A stretch of DNA of 64,000 nt from Beroe forskalii (Eukaryota > Ctenophora > Nuda > Beroida > Beroidae): assembly GCA_011033025.1 (NCBI GenBank), contig WFMF01000287.1, forward strand, positions 62,001 to 126,000, read 5' to 3'. The translations under genes and the position numbers were made by a program. Under the pieces are notes generated by a model. That model did not search any database. It saw nothing but the letters and a program-made list of their open reading frames with translations, and was not told the DNA's origin. This document shows positions 54,221-62,715 of the stretch, in pieces (the first letter of the stretch is position 1; every line of letters starts with the position of its first letter).

Positions 54221-54895
54221 CTGCGAAACATGGGGATGAGGACTGGATTTTCTAATGATGCTAGTGATCTATAGCATAATGGTGATTTATCGTAATTAGA
54301 AATGGATTATGATTATGACATGAAAATACCTAGTCAGGTGACGTTCTGTGACAACTTCCCACACAGTTTCTATACTCACAGTGAAAGCTGGGAACTCTTC
54401 TTCCTGAAGGCCGAGTATTTTGCCCAGCAGCAACCAGTGCTCACTGACAGTGGCGGCTACAACTTGTATCTCACTTTCCGAAACTTTGGTGGGAAGGATG
54501 TGCGCACCTGAAATGAAAAATATTATTTTTCTCAAATAATTCATACAATTTGGATACAATTACAATTTGCAACAAATAACAACAATTCACAACAAAACAA
54601 ACTCAAACTCAAAACCGCGCTACAAGTACAAAAGTAGAATGGAAGTTCGAGTTTCTCCTTTCCGAAGGAAATAGCACCTACTTTTTGGAGGGTAGAGGAG
54701 CTTGAGGTGGACCCTAACGGCTCCCTTAGCCACCGGGCACGCTATCTTAACGATCTCCGGTAGTCGGTTGATGTCGGCCTTGTACCACTCGCCCAGGAAG
54801 TGGAAGGGCTGGTGCTCGGAGGCGAGGAAACAGTGCGGACACACCAGGTACCGGTAGAAGAGGAGACCCGGCCACGTGGACAGCAGCTCCTCGAT
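53999..54895 (-). CDS. C-terminal exons of a Death-domain protein, copy A
   Basis: Exons 54682-54895, 54380-54507 and 53999-54220 join in frame through GT-AG junctions and end at a TAG. They encode 187 residues. The first exon gives IEELLSTWPGLLFYRYLVCP then HCFLASEHQPFHFLGEWY, which resembles the region after the COR domain in Roco-type proteins (tentative). The second and third exons form a Death domain: VVAATVSEHWLLLGKILGLQ, then NSENNENQLTAMLEYWTEHR, then the DHATSEELQNALK helix. Death domains recruit partners in apoptosis and innate immunity. No upstream exons exist between here and copy B, so this copy lacks its own 5' part and could only be used by splicing from copy B's transcript. 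Confidence 0.75.
54380..54507 (-). CDS. Copy A, exon 2 (Death domain, first half)
   Basis: 128 bases; acceptor TTTCATTTCAG, donor GTGAGT. Base-for-base identical to its copy B counterpart at 61382-61509. Confidence 0.8.
54682..54895 (-). CDS. Copy A, exon 1 (Roco-like segment)
   Basis: 214 bases, phase 0 at its start (ATC GAG GAG). The acceptor ends ATATTTCAG and the donor is GTAGGTG. Contains a CPHC motif. Confidence 0.75.
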
Positions 54896-55010
54896 CTGAA
54901 ATATGCAGAGTGAAGTGTGCGGGGTGAAATGTGCGGGGTGAAATGTGCGGGGTGAAATGTGCGGGGTGAGATATGCGGGGTGAAATATGCGGGGTGAAAT
55001 GTGCGGCGTG
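54896..55010 (-). repeat. 14-base minisatellite at a 3' splice site, copy A, about eight units
   Basis: On the gene strand the unit is CACATTTCACCCCG. It abuts the acceptor of the exon ending at 54895, and the acceptor itself has the form of a unit with CAG in place of CAC. Confidence 0.9.
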
Positions 55011-55249
55011 AAACATAAAACTTAGTGTCGTTTCTGTCCTTAAGGGCCGGTTGAATAAAGGTCAAGATACCTTGCAAGACAAACTTATAATGTGGACATA
55101 ATTTGTGGATTTTACGAACGAAAAAAATCCACATATTTTCGAACCCTCCAAATTTTTATTCCAGGAATTATTGTCCCACACAAATATTTTAATGGGAATT
55201 CAGTAACTTGCTACTTAGTAAGGGTGAGTTAGTGGAGGGTGACTTATAA

Positions 55250-56050
55250 GGGAATGGATTGTTAATAAGGACAAGGCTCACTTTAAATGGATCAACGTGA
55301 GTTGAGGGGTTAACATGTTGCCGATCTGTGATAGAAATAGCAATTGCATGTAGCTTAATCAGGATAATATGCATGCATTTTCATTAAGGCATTATCAGTG
55401 ATAGAGCACAGAGATTGCCTTTGAAGGCTTGATAATAGCTGAACAACTAAGCAGAAATAATGTTACCGACCGCTCCCGATTAAAGCATTAACAAGTTGTG
55501 CAGTTCTTTTTGAGGATGTACATGGCTGTAATGACTATGACTCTATGTCTCGTCAGTTGCTCTTTAAGTACTTTAATAATATGTTTGTGAAATAAATAAA
55601 ATATCGTTGCTGATTTCCGATAACACCAGCAGCAGCTTTAAACTTAAAGTTAATGAGAAAATCGTACGGGCATTAACGTTGGCCCTTTAACAGAGAACCG
55701 ATCATAGCAAGAGCTGACTAACGTTGATGCTTCATTTAAGTCCACAAACAACTCTAGGATAAGTTGAGCAACTGCAGGCATTGGTTAAAACTACTCAAAC
55801 TACTTAACTATTCGCAGACTACACAGCTCCAGTTTTGAAGAAGATATCAATATTCGCTATATCGGATACTGGATAGCCTCCTTCATACAATCGCCAGGGC
55901 CAGCGCAAGGCTTTCAAGCGGCATATGGCCAGCCTGCAAAACTTAAATTCAACCTCTATTATACTTTATCTGTTATCATCTTGTTCAGATCTGATTGTCG
56001 AATTTTCAGCGATATCTCTCCACAGACTATGGACATACTATATATATAGG
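55250..56050. other. Spacer between duplication copies
   Basis: AT-rich and non-coding; no exon recognised. It ends at element E copy 3. Confidence 0.5.
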
Positions 56051-56934
56051 TATTTTCCCAAAACCAAAAAGGATTTGGTTGTGATGGTCCGCGGCGGTTT
56101 TAAGGCGTTCTTTACTGTAAAACCCATGATATGAGAAAGAACGCGACGGTTAAAACTGCTGAAACGTCACTTATAAAACATACAGCATTCACGTAACTTA
56201 AATGCATCAAAAGTGCCGTTGCGGCAGTTTTAACCGTCGCGTTCTTTCTCATATCATGGGTTTTACAGTAAAGAACGCCTTAAAACCGCGGACCATCACA
56301 ACCAAATCCTTTTGGTTTTGGAAAAATATCACCTTTTTCTGTGCCGAGATATTGAAATTTGGCGTCAAATCACGCGTAAAAATTCGCGTTACGTAGCATT
56401 AATGATGACGTCACAATTACGTCAAAAATTAGATGACTATCTGAGACCCATTCATTTACACAGTTGGGACTATGACCGACAACATATCCAAAGATGAAGT
56501 TCTGGGGTGGTGCCGTTCTCTCTCCACAAGCTTCACAAGATTTGCCAGTTTTGGAATTTTTTCGTGTCAAAGTGCTTCGAACAATCGCAAATATCTCAAT
56601 GATGCAGTAGAGCCCAGAACTTTTGACCACATCTTTGGAAAGTACATTAAATTTCCTTTCTGCGCTAACAGGAGCATTTTTTCAATATCGAAAACTTCAT
56701 ACCGAAAAATTGCGTTGAAAAACGCCTATTTTGGGAAAATCGACATTTGAAATTCTTAGTTTTGTGACGTCATTATGACGTCATTATCATGAAGAAAGTA
56801 GTTTTAAGGTCACTAACTGCAAGTTCTATCTTTTTCTTTCAACGCTGGGTCGATGAGCTCTGTATCTTTTATGGTTCGAGATATCGCCGTTTTAAATAGG
56901 GTATACTTCTCGCACTAAAGCGTCATCTCTCGTA
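56051..56934 (+). mobile_element. Element family E, copy 3
   Basis: Same palindrome plus body as at 20027-20917, ending CTAAAGCGTCATCTCTCG. Sits directly at the left boundary of duplication copy B. Confidence 0.87.
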
Positions 56935-57319
56935 AATAATTCCAGATAATTAGTCATCACCCGTTAAAAAATATTGTTCCTACCCTAAGTTATAAATTTT
57001 TCAAATCGCAAGTTCGCCTGTCATATAATGTTCAATTTGGCACTGGTATTAATTGACTTTGAGTATCAGCTCAGTATGAGTAAGGGGCCATCCATAAACT
57101 TAAAGAGCGTCCGCAATATAAATATCAATTAGGGGGAGGGGAGTCTGGTCAATAGGGATGTAAATTAGTAATTACGGCTAGTGTCCCATATAATTCCACT
57201 TCCAGAGTCACTCAGAAAAATAAAGTTTAGCGCATCTCTAGCGCTTAACTTTAAGGGTTAGGGTCAAGATTAGTGTCAGGTTTTGTTAGGTTTAGGGTTA
57301 GGATTGAGGGTTTTGGGTC

Positions 57320-57577
57320 AGTCTCCCATATAAACGGGAGCCTTCATTATCTATGACAATGACGTCACTCAGAAAAATATAATTAAGCGCATCTAGCGCT
57401 TTAAGCAGTAAGTTTAGGGTTCTGGTTAGGGTCAGGATTCGTTAGGTTTAGGATAAGGATTAAGGGTAATTTAGGGTAATTTCGGTTAGGGCAATGGTTA
57501 GGTTTAGGATACAGAAAAATTGACGTTTAGATCTGTGACGTCACTCAGAGCCGTTTATATGGGAGACATACCGGGTT
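57320..57577. mobile_element. Telomere-like inverted-repeat element T, nested short copy
   Basis: GTCTCCCATATAAACGGGAG at the left and GCCGTTTATATGGGAGAC at the right. The interior has TGACGTCACTCAG near both ends and TTAGG-rich sequence. Confidence 0.8.
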
Positions 57578-57599
57578 TTGGTTAGGGCAATAATTAGGT

Positions 57600-57920
57600 T
57601 TTCGACGGACGTTGCCCGTCTATTTCTTCTGGCTGGAGCGCAAAGTGACGTCCAAATGTGGAACGTTGCGCCGCGCGCGAGGGTAACATCCTACAATTAG
57701 GTTTAGGATAAAAAATATTGACGTTTAGGTATGTGACTTGCTCTAACCAGATCCCTAGTTTTACGCGCGCGCGCCGCGCATTGCTCCAAACCAATGTCGT
57801 TTCGCGACACCCCTGGTTTTGTCAGGCGTTGCCTGACCCCCTCGCGCGCGCGAAGCGCGCGCGCCACGACTTTAAAATTTTAAATAATGGGTCTGACGAC
57901 GTCAGACAACCCTGGTTAGG
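57600..57920. repeat. GC-rich repeat family R, copy B
   Basis: TCGACGGACGTTGCCCGTCT, GTGACGTCCAAATGTGGAAC and CGCGCGCGAAGCGCGCGCG tracts; inverted relative to the matching part at 52430-52560. Confidence 0.75.
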
Positions 57921-58169
57921 GGAAGTCTGTGACGTCACTCAGCCAGAGTTATATGGGACACATACCCGGGTTATTCAGTACTAGCAGTAGCATTAGCAAA
58001 TCGTGAAATTTTGGGCCCGGCCCAAAATTTATGACCGAAAAGTTTCGTGGGAGTCTTACGATTCTTTTCTGTCATCAATTTAACATTTAATGGGCACGAT
58101 GTCGAAATTTCACAAATTCAAAATTTACCCATCGAAATCGCGATTGAATCGACCAAATTTTCTGCATTA

Positions 58170-58260
58170 GGCCTACTAATAGTACTATAGGCCTACTAAT
58201 AGTACTATACAGATACTATACAGTACTATACAGATACTATACAGTACTATACAGATACTA
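58170..58260. repeat. Short tandem repeat of ACTATACAGAT type
   Basis: AGTACTATACAGATACTATAC recurs about four times; copy A has a single version near 53080-53115. Confidence 0.85.
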
Positions 58261-58306
58261 ATCGATTTCATTTTCAATAGCAGCTGCTATTGAAAATGAA
58301 ATCGAT
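58261..58306. repeat. Perfect 46-base palindrome without loop
   Basis: The 23 bases ending TTTCAATAGCAG are followed directly by their exact reverse complement. Copy A has only one arm (near 53118-53141). Confidence 0.95.
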
Positions 58307-58810
58307 TGTTGTCTTGTACTTGTAGTTGTAGGCTAGTTTAGGTTCCTAAACCCGCATACTCAAAGGTCAAGGTGTACGTACGGGAAGCGCGCTTCAATTC
58401 CCGTACGCACACCTGCACCGTTCGGCATCCGCTTAGGAACCTAAAGTACAACTATCGAACAGGGGTATACGTGTTTACTATTAGTATTAGCAAAACTTTA
58501 GGGGCCATCCATAATGATAAAGGACATCCGCTTCCGCAATGAGGGGGAGGGGAAGTTTGGTCAATGTGGACATTCACATAGAGGGAGATGTTTGGCCTAG
58601 CTAATGCGGAGAATTAGAATTTGGTCGATTTGAAGGGTATTACGCTAGAAAATTGTGAAATTTCGTGCCTAAATTGATATGATGACTGAAAAGATTCGCG
58701 TAAAAATAAAATAGGATGTTACCCTACCGCGCGCGCAACGTAATTCCAATTTCCACATTTGAACCGTGAACGGTCACATTTGCGCTTTCGCCATTCAGTC
58801 AAAAGGAATA

Positions 58811-59063
58811 TAGGCTAGTGTCCCATATAACTCTAGGCTCTTCATTATCTATGATAATGACGTCAGTCAGGAAAATATAGTTAAGCGCACCTAGCGCTTT
58901 AAGGACTTGGGTTAGGGTCACGATTAGGGTCAGGATTTGTTAGGGTTAGGGTTAGGATTAAGGTTAGGGTTTTGGTTAGGGTCATGGTTAGGTTTAGGAT
59001 ACAGAAAAATTGACCTTTAGGTCTGTGACGTCACTCAGCCGGAGTTATATGGGACACATACCG
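58811..59063. mobile_element. Telomere-like inverted-repeat element T, separate copy
   Basis: GCTAGTGTCCCATATAACTC and GAGTTATATGGGACACATAC are inverted ends. Inside are ATAATGACGTCAGTCAGG and TGTGACGTCACTCAGCC near the ends, and TTAGGG-like repeats at 58910-59000. Confidence 0.85.
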
Positions 59064-59595
59064 GAATAGACGGGAAACGTCCGTCGACTTCGAGAAAAGA
59101 TTGTTAGGAAATCAAAAATGCGGACGTTTGCGGACAAGGGGGGAGGGAGAGGCCGGGTAAGAATGACCGAAATTTTGCAGACATCCTTTAAGTTTATGGA
59201 TCAGGTTGGCCCCTTATCAAACCTTGCAGTCTTCATCATTTTCCAATATATAATATTATTTTTAATGACAATAAAAGGGAACAGTTTTAATAGCAACTAA
59301 AAGAATTATCAATGAACAGTTACAAGTTCAAATAGTTTGTCCGAACCACATAATATCCGCATTTAAGCAAATAAATATTAAATTTAAGTCAAATACACAT
59401 AATAACAGCCTATCCGGTTAAATATAATATCACTATTTACATAAAAATCAAAAAGCAAAGTCAGAATTATCGCATGAAATTAAATGGAACGCAATAAAAT
59501 AAAACCAGCATAATATCATTTGAAACTATCGGGTCATGGCAACAGTTTCATTTATGTCAGTCCATGAGCACTTATAGAAGTTATAGTGTCAATTA

Positions 59596-60830
59596 TATTG
59601 AACGAGAAAACCCGTTGGGTTTTCTCTTTAATTGGACGTATATATTCAGTTGGACGTACAATAAATTGAACGAAGTCATTAATGCAATTTTTTGTTACTG
59701 GGGGTAGGGGTGCAACGTAACGAAATTACGAAATATTTACATAGGATTTGAATATGAATCAAAATAATATATTGCAGATTTTGCGATTTAATGTCAATTG
59801 TCAAGGACACATAACAGTAAATAAGAAGAACACAAGAACAATGGTTTTATAATCCAAAGTTCTGATTCGGAGAAAAGATGGGCAACAAATAATTTGAATC
59901 CAATCTCATAGAAATCAAAATTGTACGCATTTTCATCTGTTTTTAACCCACTCCTAACTTTAATTGGACGTATAGTCAGTTGGACGTACAATAAATTGGA
60001 CGAAGTCATTGATGCAATTTTTGTTACTGGGGGTAGGGGTGCAACGTAACGAAATTACGAAATATTTACATAGGAGTTGAATATGAATGAAAAATATTGC
60101 AGATTTTGCGATCGTAAATTAACGTCGAGGACACAACATTAAATAAGAAGAAATCAAGAACAATGACCGTTTTCTAATCCAAAGTTCAGATTCGGAGAAA
60201 AGATGGGCAACAAATTGGAATCCAAGCTCACTGAAATTAAAATTGTCCGCATTTTCATCTGTTTAGAACTCACTTCTCACTTGAGTAAATATGAATTACT
60301 CCTTCTGTCGAATCCTCATAGCCAACCATCGAAACTACAAATATCTTGATATGAAAGAATTATCGCTGATTTTCACAATGGAACAAATTGTTCAACTCTT
60401 ACCTTTTCTCCTACAATAGTGATTAGAGTTGATATGCTTCTGTCGTAAATTTTTACCAAACTCGAAAATTCCCTTGAGAACGTAAATTATGACTTTAAAC
60501 AGTTAAAACGTTTCCAAAATACACAGCAACGAAATGGCAGATGCTTCGTTAAAATGCACGTGCAGTTTAGCGCGCGCAATCACCAATCACCATAGCAACG
60601 CGCGCAACTGGTGAATTTAACCTAGAACGCGATCTTCTTTTTAGGGTGGATTTTTCGGACTTTCGACGTTATTTACGAAAAATCTAAGGCCTGAATCCTA
60701 TTTTTGGCCATGCTATCTTTTAAGTTTAGCCATTTTCTACTGCCTTGCAAAAAATCGCGGCATTTTAGCTCCATTTGGGTCAGTTATTCACATACAAACG
60801 TAGAAGTGCCTCTTTCCTTTATATTAAAGA
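59596..60830. mobile_element. 1.2-kb insertion specific to copy B
   Basis: Copy A reads straight across at about 53810. The insert opens with the hairpin GAGAAAACCC...GGGTTTTCTC (59604-59626) and contains a direct duplication of about 330 bases (units at about 59629 and 59958, each starting TTAATTGGACGTAT). It ends CCTCTTTCCTTTATATTAAA, a phrase also present at 38761. No long open frame. Confidence 0.75.
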
Positions 60831-61008
60831 TATCAAAATTTAATTACGTTGAACAAATATAATAATACGGTTCCGAAACTAAGAAAAATGAAAAGACTTA
60901 GACTTACAATTAAGGAGTTTACTAAAGCATCCGCTATTTAATCTTACTGAGTTCTCCTGATATACACATATCAACAATAATTGACGGCTACAAAGTCTCT
61001 TAAATTAA

Positions 61009-61230
61009 CTACAGATTTATGGCTACGGTTGGCACATCGCCAGTTAGAGTTGCATCTCTGCGCTGCTCAGAGCCGTCGCCTTCGCCTCGCTCCTGCGGCG
61101 GACTGGTCATCTTGTTGAGGATCTTCAGGGCGTTCTGGAGTTCCTCCGAAGTGGCGTGGTCCTTCCTATGCTCGGTCCAGTACTCTAACATGGCTGTAAG
61201 CTGGTTCTCGTTGTTCTCAGAGTTCTCAAG
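61009..61230 (-). CDS. Copy B, exon 3 (Death domain, second half, stop)
   Basis: 222 bases; starts LENSENNENQLTAMLEYWTE and ends at TAG. Confidence 0.82.
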   Translation of the reverse strand, partial: LENSENNENQLTAMLEYWTEHRKDHATSEELQNALKILNKMTSPPQERGEGDGSEQRRDATLTGDVPTVAINL

Positions 61231-61896
61231 CTGCGAAACATAGGGATGAGGATGGGATTTTCTAATGATGCTGTGTCTACAGCATAATGGTGATTTATCG
61301 TAATAAGAAATGGATTATGACATGAAAATACCTAGTCAGGTGACGTTCTGTGACAACTTCCCAGACAGTTGTCATACTCACAGTGAAAGCTGGGAACTCT
61401 TCTTCCTGAAGGCCGAGTATTTTGCCCAGCAGCAACCAGTGCTCACTGACAGTGGCGGCTACAACTTGTATCTCACTTTCCGAAACTTTGGTGGGAAGGA
61501 TGTGCGCACCTGAAATGAAAAACAGATAACTTTCTCAAATATCAAACAATTTGGATACAATTACAATTTGCAACAAATAACAACAATTCACAACAAAACA
61601 GACTCAAACTCAAAACCGCGCTACAAGTACAAAAGTAGAATGGAAGTTTGAGTTTCTCCTTTCCGAAGGAATTAGCACCTACTTTTTGGAGGGTAGAGGA
61701 GCTTGAGGTGGACCCTAACGGCTCCCTTAGCCACCGGGCACGCTATCTTAACGATCTCCGGTAGTCGGTTGATGTCGGCCTTGTACCACTCGCCCAGGAA
61801 GTGGAAGGGCTGGTGCTCGGAGGCGAGGAAACAGTGCGGACACACCAGGTACCGGTAGAAGAGGAGACCCGGCCACGTGGACAGCAACTCCTCGAT
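61009..61896 (-). CDS. C-terminal exons of a Death-domain protein, copy B
   Basis: Exons 61683-61896, 61382-61509 and 61009-61230, with the same lengths, phases and splice signals as copy A and the same 187-residue product. The few exon differences seen are silent: CTG/TTG for Leu near the start of the first exon and CGG/AGG for Arg in EHRKD. This copy lies nearer the presumed 5' part of the gene, which would be beyond 62.7 kb and off the window. The gene is therefore probably a large receptor-like or Roco-type protein whose last exons were duplicated downstream. It acts as an intracellular adaptor or signalling protein if the Death domain is active. Confidence 0.78.
61382..61509 (-). CDS. 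Copy B, exon 2 (Death domain, first half)
   Basis: 128 bases; encodes AHILPTKVSESEIQVVAATV to EEEFPAFT. Donor GTGAGT. Confidence 0.82.
61683..61896 (-). CDS. Copy B, exon 1 (Roco-like segment)
   Basis: 214 bases; the acceptor reads CACATTTCAG, exactly a minisatellite unit with G for C. Donor GTAGGTG. Confidence 0.78.
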
Positions 61897-62104
61897 CTGA
61901 AATGTGCGGGAGGAAATGTGCGGGGTGAAATGTGCGGGGTGAAATGTCCGGGGTGAAATGTCCGGGGTGAAATATGCGGGTGAAATGTGCGGGGTGAGAT
62001 GTGCGGGGTGAAATGTGCGGGGTGAAATGTACGGGGTGAAATGTGCGGGGTGAAATGTGCGGGGTGAAGTGTGCGAGATGAAATGTGAGGGTTCAAATGT
62101 GCAG
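61897..62104 (-). repeat. 14-base minisatellite at a 3' splice site, copy B, about 15 units
   Basis: Same unit as copy A but about twice as many, with variants such as CGGACATTTCACC. It directly abuts the acceptor at 61896. Confidence 0.92.
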
Positions 62105-62264
62105 GTGGGGGGGAATATCTTATTCTTATTGCTTCATCGACCTTTATCTAGCCTACTTTTTACCAGCCATTCTTTTTATCGGCCTTATGGACAAAAATCG
62201 AATGATCATTTTTGAACCGTTTCAACCAGCCCCTATTGGACAAAAACTTTTCTATTGTTGAATT

Positions 62265-62330
62265 AAAAAAACAAAAAATAACAAAACAAAAAAACAAAAC
62301 AAAAACAAAAACAAAAAAAACCGAAATCAC
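62265..62330. repeat. A-rich (CAAAA)n simple repeat
   Basis: Repeated AACAAAA blocks within the sequence present only in copy B. Confidence 0.85.
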
Positions 62331-62715
62331 GATCTAATACGATGATTTAGGTCATTATATTTATAGTTTTCTCTAATGACGTTCAAGAGAAACACTGCAT
62401 AAGGCAAGTCATGAAAGTTTCATTTGATCTAAGTTTAATTTGACCGGCCAAACTTTAACCGGTATTTTTGAACCGACTCTTTGAACCAAAAACTCAAAGT
62501 TATTTTTCTCCTTGAGGGCCGGTTGAATAAAGGCCAATAAGGTACCTTACGAGACAAACTTATAATGTGGACATAATTCGTGGATTTTACGAACCAAAAA
62601 TCCACATATTTTCGAACCCTCAAAATGTTTATTGCAGGAATTATTGTCCCACACAAATATTTTAATGGGATTTGAGTAACTTGCTGCTTAGGGTGAGTTA
62701 GTGGAGGCTGACTAA

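Larger units (their letters stand above)
51618..55250. repeat. Segmental duplication, copy A
   Basis: Matches about 56960-62715 in the same order, interrupted by insertions that differ between the copies. It carries the three Death-domain exons, the 14-base minisatellite and GC-rich R repeats. Confidence 0.88.
57178..57975. mobile_element. Telomere-like inverted-repeat element T, long nested copy
   Basis: The left end GCTAGTGTCCCATATAA pairs with the right end TTATATGGGACACATAC. The interior has degenerate TTAGGG repeats, AGCGCATCTCTAGCGCTTAA, a second complete T element (57320-57577) and an R repeat. Confidence 0.75.
56960..62715. repeat. Segmental duplication, copy B
   Basis: Second, longer copy of 51618-55250. 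The extra length comes from telomere-like inverted-repeat elements (57178-59062), an insertion at 59596-60830, a larger minisatellite, and extra sequence at 62105-62510. Confidence 0.88.

Noticed and set aside
54742..55134. 130-residue frame with repeated HFTPHISPRT-like peptide, also at 61743-62096
   Set aside because: Translation of the 14-base minisatellite and of the wrong frame of a real exon.
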